Below are positions 1-9,181 of a stretch of 14,231 bases of DNA, piece after piece (position 1 is the first letter of the stretch; the number at the start of each line of letters is the position of its first letter). The DNA is from an uncultured Clostridia bacterium (lineage in GTDB: Bacteria; Bacillota; Clostridia; UBA1381). The stretch is taken from positions 1,144 through 15,374 of the forward strand of contig CAJTPP010000065.1 of NCBI GenBank assembly GCA_910578235.1, in the 5' to 3' direction. Both the position numbers and the translations under genes were made by a program. A model generated the notes under the pieces. That model was given only the letters and a program-made list of their open reading frames with translations. It was not told where the DNA came from and ran no database searches.

Positions 1-21
1 ATTGTTTTTTATTCCACTCAT
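1..21 (-). CDS. possible 5' end of next operon gene (partial)
   Basis: On the minus strand, 30 nt after the GH95 stop codon, an AGGAG (24-28) is followed by ATG at 19-21. The frame stays open for seven codons (Met-Ser-Gly-Ile-Lys-Asn-Asn) to the edge of the window. The gap from AGGAG to ATG is only 2 nt, which is short for a ribosome binding site. This could be the start of a third gene in the leftward operon or a chance match. Nothing can be said about its product. Confidence 0.25.
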
Positions 22-51
22 ATCTCCTGTACATTAGTAAATTGTTCGCTA

Positions 52-2409
52 TTATCTATTGCCTAAAATCAATTTATCACCTGTTATAAATTTAATCTCA
101 ATCGTCTTGCCATTTTGATATTTAATATTTCTGCTTTTGCAAGATATATTATCCGCGCAAAATACGGGCAGTTCAATTACTGTATTAAATGTTTTGGTTG
201 CTGTTAATTCTGCTTTAAATTCATTTTGAGGTATATTCCATTCCATATCAATAATGCCGCCCTCAAATCTCCAGCCCGTAATTTTCCCACGCTGCATATT
301 ATCACTAATAGCCGGAAGCAGTTTTATCAATTTCTTTGAAGAATACAAAATCATTTCCTGCACCGCGTTTACATATCCTATACTTGCGTCAAGCTGAATA
401 GGAGCGGCAGAGTCCATTTCCAAAGACAAGTCCATTCGCCGCCAATCATTATGCAGTGTAAAAAAATTAGTCTGCATACAGCTTCTTGTGAGATTATTTA
501 AACAGTCCATCGCGTCATTACCACGATTAAATCTTGCATATATTGACGCCATATGCGCCTGCGACCAACCTGTTTGCGCTCCCATATCCCTTAGATCAAC
601 CGCTTTTTCAAATGCTGATATAATATCATCATTGGTTGTTATTTCATCACCCGGAAAAACAGGATATATATGCGACAAATGTCTGTGATAATATCTATCT
701 TCAAAATTATCGTTCTGCCATTCCTTAACGGCTTCGTCTTTATTTACACAATATTCGGGAATCGAATTTACGATGTTTTTCCATATTTTAATTTTTTCGC
801 TGTATATATTTTGCTCAACGCATAACTCGATTAAATTTGTAAACAATTCCTTGATTATCGCCAAATCCATAGTGGAATTAACTGCGCTTGTCATAGGGTG
901 CGCCATATCTGCGTTGTCTTTTGGAATAAAATTTAAAGGAGAATTTTCGGGCGAAACACTCGGATATATTTTTATATATCCGCTTTCATCAAACACAATA
1001 AAATCCTCGTAAAAATCCGCCGCCGCTTTCATAAACGGCAAAACAACACTGTGCAGATATTCGGTATCTCCCGTATAGGAATAATATTTATAATAATGCT
1101 GCGCCAGCCAACCCGCTGCGCCCGTCCAATTCATAATTACAGGCACAAGCTGACACGGTAGCGGCATATTCGGTGTTGTTCCTGCCGGAATAAATATACC
1201 TTTACAGCCGTAGAGTTTTTTAGCGCACTCCTTAAAGATGTCAAGCCTGCTTATATAATACTCTAATAATGCCTTGCCGAGTTCCTCCAGATTGCCGATA
1301 TTGGTGTGCCAATACATCATCTGTATATTTTCATTTGCCATATTATGGCTCCATACAGCCTTATACTCTCCGCACCATAAACCGTACATAGAAAACGGAA
1401 ATCCGTCCTTAGAGCTTCCCGATATAAACAAATATCGTCCGTACCTCCATAGTTTTTCGATAAGCTCATTCGGAGATTTGCCGCTATACGCATTTAACAT
1501 AAGTTCCTCATTCGATAAATCATTATTCTCAAACAAGTTAAGCTCCGCACTGTGATACAAGGCACTGTGAAGCTGAATATGACGGTTTAAATAATATTCA
1601 TAGCTGTTATTTTCAAATTTCAACTCGTCCTTATCAGGACAGCCATTTATAAACACCTTTATTTTAATAAGAATATCAGACGCGCAATTTACATTGATAC
1701 GGCTTTCGCTGTTTTTAATATCACCATCAGCACTTTCGATTTTTACCGCCGCGCCGTATGGTTTTTTATCTGTATTAAGCGATTTATAAATGATAATATT
1801 ATCGTCTGTTTCTATGCGGCAGTGTTCCTTTACATATTGATATGTCTTGTCGGAGCTGTCGGCAGCCGTTGGAATATCTAATGAAAATACAGCATTCAAT
1901 ATAGGTTTATCTACCTGTATTCTAAGAATTATCATATCGTCCTTTCGTGATACGAATAAATCTTTTTTTACCCACACATCTTTTTCACGGAACTGCGAAC
2001 TTACTTCGCCCGTTTCCATATTGACAGCGCGCAAATAATCGGCAAACCCCGTAAAACCTGTAAAAGACATATTAAGCTCTGCAAGCGGCAGCGGATAACC
2101 GCGTTCATTGTTATATCCGCTTTCTTTAAGCGCATTTGTTAAAATCCAATTTGCCGTATTGAAATCTCCTTTATCCATTGCTTGACGTGTTTTTGTCAGA
2201 CTGTCGCTTACATCAGGGAGAGGATTACACTCTGCGCCCGTCCATAAAGCACTGTGATTTATAAGCACGCTTTCGCGTTTCGTGCCGCCGTACACATTCG
2301 CGCCGATTTTTCCGTTTCCGCTTATCAATCCCTCACGCCACAAGGCTTTATGCCACGATGAGGGATATTTCATTGTAATTACATTTATGTTTTTATTTAT
2401 CAGTTTCAT
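52..2409 (-). CDS. GH95-family glycoside hydrolase (alpha-L-fucosidase/alpha-L-galactosidase type), cytoplasmic
   Basis: This predicted inverting exo-glycosidase removes terminal alpha-1,2-L-fucose or alpha-L-galactose from oligosaccharides. The GH95 N-terminal beta domain opens with YPSSWHKALWREG and a GNGKIGANVYGG stretch, followed by an (alpha/alpha)6 barrel. Compared with Bifidobacterium AfcA as I recall it, the general acid Glu is kept in SPEN (E488). The water-activating Asn pair is kept as N-E-N (N359, N361), and the Asp of the QIDGN motif is kept as QLDAS (D674). HRHLSHIYPVFPG and TGWSQAH are also family-like. I set the start at 2409 because AAGGAGGATAATATG precedes that ATG; a Met 12 codons upstream has no such site and lies in the intergenic hairpin. 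There is no signal peptide, so the enzyme acts inside the cell. It follows the large secreted protein gene after 76 bp, on the same strand. Several residues around the active-site motifs differ from consensus, so specificity (fucose or galactose) is uncertain. Confidence 0.88.
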   Translation of the reverse strand: MKLINKNINVITMKYPSSWHKALWREGLISGNGKIGANVYGGTKRESVLINHSALWTGAECNPLPDVSDSLTKTRQAMDKGDFNTANWILTNALKESGYNNERGYPLPLAELNMSFTGFTGFADYLRAVNMETGEVSSQFREKDVWVKKDLFVSRKDDMIILRIQVDKPILNAVFSLDIPTAADSSDKTYQYVKEHCRIETDDNIIIYKSLNTDKKPYGAAVKIESADGDIKNSESRINVNCASDILIKIKVFINGCPDKDELKFENNSYEYYLNRHIQLHSALYHSAELNLFENNDLSNEELMLNAYSGKSPNELIEKLWRYGRYLFISGSSKDGFPFSMYGLWCGEYKAVWSHNMANENIQMMYWHTNIGNLEELGKALLEYYISRLDIFKECAKKLYGCKGIFIPAGTTPNMPLPCQLVPVIMNWTGAAGWLAQHYYKYYSYTGDTEYLHSVVLPFMKAAADFYEDFIVFDESGYIKIYPSVSPENSPLNFIPKDNADMAHPMTSAVNSTMDLAIIKELFTNLIELCVEQNIYSEKIKIWKNIVNSIPEYCVNKDEAVKEWQNDNFEDRYYHRHLSHIYPVFPGDEITTNDDIISAFEKAVDLRDMGAQTGWSQAHMASIYARFNRGNDAMDCLNNLTRSCMQTNFFTLHNDWRRMDLSLEMDSAAPIQLDASIGYVNAVQEMILYSSKKLIKLLPAISDNMQRGKITGWRFEGGIIDMEWNIPQNEFKAELTATKTFNTVIELPVFCADNISCKSRNIKYQNGKTIEIKFITGDKLILGNR

Positions 2410-2436
2410 ATTATCCTCCTTGAAATCTGATACTAT

Positions 2437-2470
2437 AAATGCCAATCCGAAATATTCCGAATTGGCATTT
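2437..2470 (-). other. intergenic hairpin between secreted protein and GH95 genes
   Basis: A perfect 10-bp inverted repeat (AAATGCCAAT / ATTGGCATTT) with a partly paired 14-nt interior lies 15 nt after the stop codon of the large gene and 27 nt before the GH95 start. On the minus strand it is followed by ATAGTATC rather than a T-run, so it is not a clear intrinsic terminator. It may be an mRNA-stabilising or processing hairpin, or a leaky terminator that lowers GH95 expression relative to the upstream gene. Confidence 0.6.
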
Positions 2471-2485
2471 ATTAAAGAGAGAGAG

Positions 2486-5400
2486 TTATCGTAAAGTTTT
2501 TGCTTCTGTAAGCGGCTTCATATTCTCCAAGCTGTTCCACAAGAATACTTTAATATAATCTCCGCTTTCAATCGCTGAATTTGAATATGTAATGCTATAT
2601 TCGTTGGCACTGTTAGCCGTTACTGTATGCTTTTCGGTTTTCAATTCCTTTAAAATTTCATTTTCATCATACAACGCAATTATCATATTTACGGGTATAT
2701 CCGTTTCACCGTTATTTGTTATAGCAGAAGTTGCCGTAACTGTTTCTCCTGCGGTTAATTCTGTTTTGTCGAATTCTATTTCACCAATCGAGAACGGTTC
2801 TTCAAATTCTCCTTTTACAACTGTTATTCCTAACAGACCTGCCAAGACCTCGCTTGAAAGACATTCAAAGTCAATGCTTTCTATTTGATTAACCTTTCCA
2901 AAGTCAAGAGCGAGAATATTTGAATGTGCCTTGTCGCCAAGCATTTGCACATATCCCGTTTCCGCATACGGTTTTGATTGCTGATAATTGAGCCAATCAT
3001 CAATATTATCAGGGTTTGTGAGCGGAAGTATCTCCTTTATTCCGTCTTTCATATTAACCGTAATTCTCGCGTTCTCAATTCTACTCTGCATATTGTTTGT
3101 AGATACACTTAACATAAAGTAAATCTTTGAGCCGTCCACATTTACAGGAATATTCATCTTGTCTGGGAATTGATTATATAGTGACACAAAAGCCGCATTG
3201 TTTCCCTCTGCTGATGAAATTTCAAACGGAATGCCTATGTCTGTTATATACTCACCTGATGTAAGATTTAAGCTGCTCGGAACACCATCTGCGCCCCTGT
3301 TCGGCTCCCACCAAGCTCGTCCGTTCGGAAGAACTGTTCTTTCCGCGTCAGACGACCAATAAAATCTTTCAAGTCTGTAATGCTCGTTGCCCTCATAAGT
3401 GAGGTCATATGCATTTTGGTGCAGCGTTCTCAAATCCTGATTTACAACGCCATCAAGTGATATTGTCTGATACTGCTCCGCAGTATTTGTTACATTATCC
3501 TTTAAATCCCAAGCGGTAAGCTCGCCGTAAATTGTTTTGTTTACATCTCCGCTTAAAACTGCTGTAACCCTATTGTTGCCGGGTGTTAAATCGGGTTCGC
3601 TTTCAATCGGTACAAGAATTTCATTACTTGCGCCCTTTGCCGCTATCGTTATATTTTCTTCTGTAACTTTGCCGCTTACAGTTGACAATGTAGCATTGAG
3701 TGTAAGCTGTTTTTCAGTGTTATTTGTGAGCTTTATTTTTATTCCCGCATTTGCGCCTGTAACAATTTCCATATCAGTTAATTCAACTGCATCCTTAACT
3801 TCAAGGTCAACAGGCAATACAGCAGTCATATCGTTTTTCTCTACCGTAACAAAGAATGTATGGTGTCCTGATTTTTCGCCTAACGCTACTGTTATCGTAT
3901 CTGTGCCGATACCATTCGTATTTGTAATTAAGCTCTGCGGGTCTGAAATAGCTGTGATTATACCGTTTGATTTAACAGTGTAATCAGAGTTTTTACCGCC
4001 GACAGGTTTCGCTCCAATCTTTGCAAGCTCATCATTTGCATATGTTACCTCAATAACTGCACTGCTATTGACAGGAGTTTTTACATTTACAAAATTATCA
4101 ACCGTATAATTCGTTACCTCCGAGCCGTTTACCTTAACGCTTGTAATTTTTGAGCTTCTTGTAGGAATGTGCATTTCATAGCTCAAATTTTCCTTTGATG
4201 TTACACTAAATTTATCTGTGTTATTTTCGTATTTATAGTCATAGCTTACAGCGTCCATTTTTATAGACGCATATTTCCAATCTGCGGGGAAACCGGGTTT
4301 TATATCAGCTTTTCCGTCCGGCACATTTACTTTTATTCCGAATATACCCTCTGCCGCTGTTCTCGCATATTGCGATGTACAGTCTGCAAAGTCAATATGA
4401 CCGTTATTTGATAAATCGGCTTTCACAATATGCTGGACAGTTCCCTGACCTGCCGAACTGCCTTTCATAAGAGGAACAAGACAAGCTCTAAACTGTTTCA
4501 TTCCCATTTCACGCTGACCGTTTTCAAAATATGCAAGGGCATTGTTCATAACCTCCTCAACATATAATCCGTCGCTTGAATAATATTCGGGAAGTCTGTT
4601 TGAAGAATACTTAAAATCTATATTATCCCAAATTTTATCTAAGTTTGCAACACTCGGAACAGCATAATCGGTAAATCTCATCATTTGATATACCTGTTCA
4701 TCAGTCGCAATCCCCATATCAACAGCAGTATATATTGACGATAAATCGGGCGCGGCGTTAAGTCTGCCGTAACCAAAGCGTTCCTTTACTTCTCCGAATA
4801 CACCTGTGTCAGCGTCCCAAAGCTGCTCGTTCATTTCCTTTTTGATTAAATCAGCCTTTGTCTGATATGCTGCTGCGTCATCTGTCTTACCGAGTTTCGA
4901 CGCAATTTTTGCCATTGTATTATATGCTCTCCAAGTGTATGCGGTTGCTATTGAGCCTGCGCCGCCGTTGTTCCACTTATTATCGGTATTCCAAGCGTCA
5001 AGCCAATTTTCATATAAATTTGTTCCGGGAACCTGCATATAATCGTCCATAAATTTAAGGTGTCCGGCGATAAATTCATATCCGCCCTCATTTGCAAAGA
5101 ACGCGTCATCTCCCGTCCAATCCCAATACTGCATTATAATATCTACCATTACAAGGCTCATATTATAGCGTCCGTCGTGAGATGGATATGCCCATATTCT
5201 TCCTGTATCTTTTTCTTGTCTTTCAATATAATTTTGAATATTAGTTTTTATTCTGTCGCTCCAGCCTGCATTTACAAAGCAATATCCGCCGCGCCAGCCG
5301 CCCTGTCCGTTATGCCAGCCGATTGCGCCGTGAGTTATAACAGGATTATCCCATATGTTATCCATTGCCATAATCTGAGCGCGCATAGCTGAATTGATGT

Positions 5401-8110
5401 ACGGGTCGGGAGTATCAATTTTTATAGTTTCCGCAACACCTTTGAAATAGCTTATACTATCGTTAAATATTTCTCTTGCGTTTGTCTGATACTCGTTAAA
5501 ATATTTATTTTCTGACGGACTATCTGTTGTAATCATCATATACACCGTATTTTCGGTATTACCGTCAGTCGTGCCTACTACCATTGGCTGATTTGCCGCT
5601 GTTGAGGTTAATAAAGCGTCCACTCCTGAACTGTACATTGACGCGTCCTTTGCGGCATAATTCATTTTTACATTTGATGTGCCGCTTATTGTAGCATATG
5701 AGCCTGTGATACTGAATGAATTATCAGTAAATGTCGGAACAGTTGAATTTGTATCAGACGGACTAAATTCAAGTGCGCTTGAATTTCCACCCGTAGGCTG
5801 TTTACTGTCTATGCGATTTCCGCCTGCCGCTGCAACTACCAGCTTATCCTTTACACTGTCGGGAAGCTCTGCTTTTACAAGCATAGCGTCGATTTTGTCC
5901 GAGCGTGTATATGTCAGCTTTATTTCACCCTCAAAGGAACTGTCTTTTATAACATATTCCTCGTGTCCGTTTACATATCTTGCAGTTATATTGCTCATTT
6001 CATCAAGCCATTTTCCGTCCTTTATGCCAAGAAACATATGAGCGAAACGGAAAAAGCTTGTGCCTGTACCCGCGTTTGACAATACCAATTTCGGTCTGTC
6101 GCCGAGATAATAGATATATCTGAACGAGGTTTCGCCCTTATCGTTTGTATGCGCCGCATATATAGGGCGCGTATAATTCTTGTTTCCGTTGTCAATTTCA
6201 AAGCCACCGTCAACAGGCTTGTATGTAAACGGATTTTTTGTAACTACAACCTTTAAGCTGCCGTTTGTATCAGGAGTTGAAGCGGTAACAGTTATGGTCT
6301 GTTCTGTTGCTGTGCTGTCTACCGTTACTGCCGCGCTTGCGCTGTCAAAGGTTATACCATTACTGTCATATGCTTCCATACTCCAAGAAAAGTCAGTATC
6401 TTTAATTTCAACGCCCTTTTGGTCGTATGCCTTTGCGGTATATGTAAAGCTCTTTGTTCCACTTTTCGGTATTTCTATTGACATATCACCGTCTACGGCG
6501 ATTTCTGATAATACAGGCTTATATACTCTTACTGTCTTGCTTGCGGTTATATCGCCTGATGTTGCCTTAATTATAACGTCGCTGTTGCTGTTTGCTACGG
6601 CTGTCAGCACACCATTTTCAAAGGTGATACCGTCTGTTATGTTTTCAGCGTTCCAGCCGCTTAATTCCTCTGACGGCATTTCCACTCCGTATTGGTCAAA
6701 TATTTTTACCGTATAGGTTTCGCTTACCTGCGACGCTGTTTGCAGCATATCCGCTCCGATTATTTCTATTTTAGAAGCAGTCATTTTATATGTTTCTATT
6801 TCTTCTGAAATAGCATAAATACCCGGATTATCTTCTAAGGCAGCCTTTACCTTAAAAGAGCTTGCCGTTGCTGATGAAGTTGAAGAAATAACGCCTGTGT
6901 TTTCGTCTATGATTATTCCGCTATCGTTTAATGCTGTTTCATCAGTATTTAAAAGCGACCATTTAAGCGGTATTCCATACGCTTCGCTGCCTGCCTTGTC
7001 ATAGCATTGTGCGAAAAATTCTGTGCTTACAGTACCGTTATTTGGTATCGGAAGTTTTTCAGCCGGATCTATCAGACTTACAGAAGACGCCGAGCCTGCC
7101 TGCGCTATGGTAATTTTTTTGCTGTCATATACCGCGCCGTCATAGCTTAAAAGTCTGACATTATATTCCCCCGCGTTTGCTTCGGAGCTTACAGTTAAAA
7201 CGCCTGTCGCGGGATTTAAGGTTATGCCTGTCGGTAAATTCTCCTGTATGCTTTCTGTATCATCTGAATTATAAAGCTCAAACTTTACTAATTCTTTTGA
7301 CAGCGGTTCATAGCTTGACAAATCCACACCGTTATATGAAGCTGACGCAACAAGGTAATTTATTGTCTTTGTTGTCCCCTCCGCAGGAATAGAAACCTTG
7401 CTTATATCGTCTGCTGCTCCGATAGTAACCTCCGTCGGTGCAGGTTTATATACTTTCATATTTCTGACGTCAACAGCACCGGAGCGTATATCGCTTTCGC
7501 TGTTCACTTTGTTTGTAACATTAAACTGCGAAAATATAGACTGCGTTAAGTTTCTAATTACTTTTTCAGACTTTGTCGCCTGTACTTTCTCGTCTGTATC
7601 TGCCGCCTTAGTGTAAGCAACCATACTTGTTGTTCCGTTGGCAAGGAATTTTATATTGTACCACTTGTTTGCTTCTGCGCCCTGATACATTGTTTCATAA
7701 CTGCTCGGATTACCTATTTTTGTCTTAATGTTTTCACCGTCGAATATTACCGTAGGTCCGAGCTTTGAGCCGCCGTACAACTCTACAACACCCGAATTTC
7801 CATCCGCAAATCTCACGTCAAATTCTGCAACATATATGCTGCCACCTGCAAGAGTGCTGTCAACCTTTCGTGTAACCTTTTGTTCTGTGTCTGCGGCTGT
7901 ATAGCGCATATATGGAATTTCCTCGTCGGTTAAGATTTCCATATTTTCTGTCTTGCCCGTCCACTTGTTATTTTCCGATGTAAAATCTTCGTTCAGATAC
8001 ACCTGCAATTCTTCTGCACTTACATTCAATGCAGCATTGGGAATAAACGCACATATCATCTGCAACGATAATACAGCGGATAAAACACGCTTAAATACTT
8101 TTGCTTTCAT
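2486..8110 (-). CDS. large secreted multidomain protein with DUF4450-like six-hairpin glycosidase core
   Basis: This 1874-residue exported protein probably acts on a polysaccharide. Visible parts, in order: a signal peptide (about 1-32, ending NVSA); a laminin-G/CBM-like beta domain (about 36-222); and four Ig-like or Big-type modules (about 225-338, 340-440, 443-530, 532-625), several joined at a recurring YKP motif. A beta-sandwich (about 630-890) leads into an alpha-helical toroid (about 900-1270) with HGAIGWHNGQGGWRGGY and an IKPGFPADW exit motif, then C-terminal beta modules. The last 90 residues are a CARDB/FN3-like domain ending in KVFLWNSLENMKPL, common in secreted Clostridia proteins. 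The core, and the GYVQMLGD to SSEVLAGLLG stretch near the C-terminus, resemble DUF4450 proteins of Bacteroides polysaccharide loci, by memory only. No dockerin, SLH or sortase motif is visible. TTAAGGAGGCATACCTATG fixes the start. The reaction is unknown. Confidence 0.8.
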   Translation of the reverse strand: MKAKVFKRVLSAVLSLQMICAFIPNAALNVSAEELQVYLNEDFTSENNKWTGKTENMEILTDEEIPYMRYTAADTEQKVTRKVDSTLAGGSIYVAEFDVRFADGNSGVVELYGGSKLGPTVIFDGENIKTKIGNPSSYETMYQGAEANKWYNIKFLANGTTSMVAYTKAADTDEKVQATKSEKVIRNLTQSIFSQFNVTNKVNSESDIRSGAVDVRNMKVYKPAPTEVTIGAADDISKVSIPAEGTTKTINYLVASASYNGVDLSSYEPLSKELVKFELYNSDDTESIQENLPTGITLNPATGVLTVSSEANAGEYNVRLLSYDGAVYDSKKITIAQAGSASSVSLIDPAEKLPIPNNGTVSTEFFAQCYDKAGSEAYGIPLKWSLLNTDETALNDSGIIIDENTGVISSTSSATASSFKVKAALEDNPGIYAISEEIETYKMTASKIEIIGADMLQTASQVSETYTVKIFDQYGVEMPSEELSGWNAENITDGITFENGVLTAVANSNSDVIIKATSGDITASKTVRVYKPVLSEIAVDGDMSIEIPKSGTKSFTYTAKAYDQKGVEIKDTDFSWSMEAYDSNGITFDSASAAVTVDSTATEQTITVTASTPDTNGSLKVVVTKNPFTYKPVDGGFEIDNGNKNYTRPIYAAHTNDKGETSFRYIYYLGDRPKLVLSNAGTGTSFFRFAHMFLGIKDGKWLDEMSNITARYVNGHEEYVIKDSSFEGEIKLTYTRSDKIDAMLVKAELPDSVKDKLVVAAAGGNRIDSKQPTGGNSSALEFSPSDTNSTVPTFTDNSFSITGSYATISGTSNVKMNYAAKDASMYSSGVDALLTSTAANQPMVVGTTDGNTENTVYMMITTDSPSENKYFNEYQTNAREIFNDSISYFKGVAETIKIDTPDPYINSAMRAQIMAMDNIWDNPVITHGAIGWHNGQGGWRGGYCFVNAGWSDRIKTNIQNYIERQEKDTGRIWAYPSHDGRYNMSLVMVDIIMQYWDWTGDDAFFANEGGYEFIAGHLKFMDDYMQVPGTNLYENWLDAWNTDNKWNNGGAGSIATAYTWRAYNTMAKIASKLGKTDDAAAYQTKADLIKKEMNEQLWDADTGVFGEVKERFGYGRLNAAPDLSSIYTAVDMGIATDEQVYQMMRFTDYAVPSVANLDKIWDNIDFKYSSNRLPEYYSSDGLYVEEVMNNALAYFENGQREMGMKQFRACLVPLMKGSSAGQGTVQHIVKADLSNNGHIDFADCTSQYARTAAEGIFGIKVNVPDGKADIKPGFPADWKYASIKMDAVSYDYKYENNTDKFSVTSKENLSYEMHIPTRSSKITSVKVNGSEVTNYTVDNFVNVKTPVNSSAVIEVTYANDELAKIGAKPVGGKNSDYTVKSNGIITAISDPQSLITNTNGIGTDTITVALGEKSGHHTFFVTVEKNDMTAVLPVDLEVKDAVELTDMEIVTGANAGIKIKLTNNTEKQLTLNATLSTVSGKVTEENITIAAKGASNEILVPIESEPDLTPGNNRVTAVLSGDVNKTIYGELTAWDLKDNVTNTAEQYQTISLDGVVNQDLRTLHQNAYDLTYEGNEHYRLERFYWSSDAERTVLPNGRAWWEPNRGADGVPSSLNLTSGEYITDIGIPFEISSAEGNNAAFVSLYNQFPDKMNIPVNVDGSKIYFMLSVSTNNMQSRIENARITVNMKDGIKEILPLTNPDNIDDWLNYQQSKPYAETGYVQMLGDKAHSNILALDFGKVNQIESIDFECLSSEVLAGLLGITVVKGEFEEPFSIGEIEFDKTELTAGETVTATSAITNNGETDIPVNMIIALYDENEILKELKTEKHTVTANSANEYSITYSNSAIESGDYIKVFLWNSLENMKPLTEAKTLR

Positions 8111-8153
8111 AGGTATGCCTCCTTAAATTATTTCTTAATTTATTGTTAATTTT

Positions 8154-8182
8154 ATTATACAATATTACCTTACTTTTGTATA
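8154..8182 (-). promoter_or_regulatory. promoter of the secreted protein/GH95 operon
   Basis: On the minus strand, TATAAT (8154-8159) lies 17 bp from TATACA (8177-8182), about 44 bp before the start codon. A perfect TTGACA at 8183-8188 overlaps this region but sits 23 bp from the TATAAT, too far for normal sigma-A use. A poorly placed -35 is what an activator-dependent promoter would show, which fits the adjacent AraC gene. Confidence 0.55.
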
Positions 8183-8191
8183 TGTCAAAAT

Positions 8192-8221
8192 AATGCACGT
8201 TTTATGATAAATTCACGCATT
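8192..8221. promoter_or_regulatory. candidate AraC-type operator in the divergent promoter region
   Basis: Between the two divergent promoters lie AATGC-ACG and CACGCATT, an imperfect inverted repeat (outer AATGC 8192-8196 and GCATT 8217-8221). The same segment can be read as a direct CACG repeat, 8196-8199 and 8214-8217, spaced 18 bp. Either could be the binding site of the neighbouring regulator. The position just upstream of the operon promoter fits activation, but the match is weak and no family consensus is known. Confidence 0.3.
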
Positions 8222-8227
8222 TTTATA

Positions 8228-8256
8228 TTGCGTTGATTTTCACAATATGGTATACT
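8228..8256 (+). promoter_or_regulatory. promoter of the AraC-family regulator
   Basis: TTGCGT (8228-8233) and TATACT (8251-8256) are spaced 17 bp, with TGG immediately before the -10 giving an extended -10 element. The -10 ends 19 bp before the ATG at 8276, so the leader would be short. An AGGGGGTG ribosome binding site follows at 8263-8270. Confidence 0.65.
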
Positions 8257-8275
8257 AAAAGCAGGGGGTGAGCGT

Positions 8276-9118
8276 ATGAATAAAACTATACGATATTCTT
8301 CGTTTGAAAATAAATTTGAAGTGATATACAGGAATGAAACTCCTACAATTCAAATGCCGCCGCATACGCATAATGCGATTGAATTATATATAAGTATGAC
8401 GCCGCTGTTAAATATATTGCTCGGCGATAATGTAATGCCGCTTAAAGAAAATTCGTTGCTTATAATACCGTCATATTGTATTCATCAGTTTACACAACTT
8501 CCTGACCGCGAGTATGAGCGATATATTATAACTATCAGTACGGAATGGATTGAGAATTTTATAGCGGATAATAAAAGATATAGCTATTTTACCGATACAA
8601 AGAACCCTATTGTTATTACTCTTGACGATGAGCAAAAAGCATTATTGCTTAACCGTATGCAGGATTTTATCGCCTGTAAAAACAACGATACCTTTTCTGA
8701 AATATCAATATTTTTTGATATTCTGAAAATTATAGACGGACTGATTTATACGCACGCTGAAAATGACGAGGCGGAAAAGAGAGTTACAGGAACGCAGCAA
8801 ACGGTAAATCAGATTATCAAGTATATAAACGCGCATCTTGTTGAGAATATTCATCTTATAGATATTGCAGAAAAGTTTTATCTTACACCTAATCATATAT
8901 CAAGAATTTTCAAAAAGCATACGAATACACAAATAAGCAATTATATTATTTTGCAGAGAATGACAAAAGCAAAACAACTTTTTCGTGAGGGATTTACAGT
9001 TGCGGAAGCGCAGATAGCAACAGGATATTCAAGCTATGAACATTTTTTCCGTACTTTCAAAAAGAATGTCGGTATGACACCAAAGGAATATATAAATGCT
9101 TATTATAATCGCGAATAA
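8276..9118 (+). CDS. AraC-family transcriptional regulator
   Basis: This 280-residue one-component regulator has an N-terminal cupin-like sensing domain (about 20-110, with MPPHTHNAIELYI and a LLIIPSYCIHQF strand). A helical linker follows, then a C-terminal pair of helix-turn-helix motifs (about 193-214, IDIAEKFYLTPNHISRIFK; and 241-263, VAEAQIATGYSSYEHFFRTF). It ends in the typical VGMTPKEYI signature. Family members of this shape bind a sugar or glycan fragment and switch on a neighbouring catabolic operon. The gene is divergent from the secreted protein/GH95 operon across 165 bp, so that operon is its likely target. The ligand cannot be read from the sequence; an oligosaccharide containing fucose or galactose is an inference from the neighbours. 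The start is supported by AGGGGGTG just upstream. Confidence 0.9.
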   Translation: MNKTIRYSSFENKFEVIYRNETPTIQMPPHTHNAIELYISMTPLLNILLGDNVMPLKENSLLIIPSYCIHQFTQLPDREYERYIITISTEWIENFIADNKRYSYFTDTKNPIVITLDDEQKALLLNRMQDFIACKNNDTFSEISIFFDILKIIDGLIYTHAENDEAEKRVTGTQQTVNQIIKYINAHLVENIHLIDIAEKFYLTPNHISRIFKKHTNTQISNYIILQRMTKAKQLFREGFTVAEAQIATGYSSYEHFFRTFKKNVGMTPKEYINAYYNRE

Positions 9119-9138
9119 AAATTTTTGAATTATTTAAA

Positions 9139-9169
9139 AACAACCACCCGCACATCATGGGTGGTTGTT
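9139..9169. terminator. bidirectional intrinsic terminator between convergent genes
   Basis: A perfect 11-bp stem, AACAACCACCC (9139-9149) and GGGTGGTTGTT (9159-9169), encloses a 9-nt loop. On the minus strand the stem runs into TTTAAAT, a good U-tract for the esterase-like gene. On the plus strand only TTCCGCTCT follows, so termination of the regulator gene would be weaker. It sits 20 bp after the regulator stop and 12 bp after the esterase-like stop. Confidence 0.85.
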
Positions 9170-9181
9170 CCGCTCTATATC

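Noticed and set aside
2410..2445. 12-codon upstream extension of the GH95 gene
   Set aside because: The upstream Met has no ribosome binding site and lies in the intergenic hairpin, while AAGGAGG sits correctly before the ATG at 2407-2409.
3537..3983. 148-codon frame opposite the secreted protein gene
   Set aside because: Antisense shadow with no start signal or recognisable domain.
6180..6716. 178-codon hydrophobic frame opposite the secreted protein gene
   Set aside because: It is a mirror frame of the Ig-like repeats. The minus-strand protein has a signal peptide, domains and a ribosome binding site; this frame has none.
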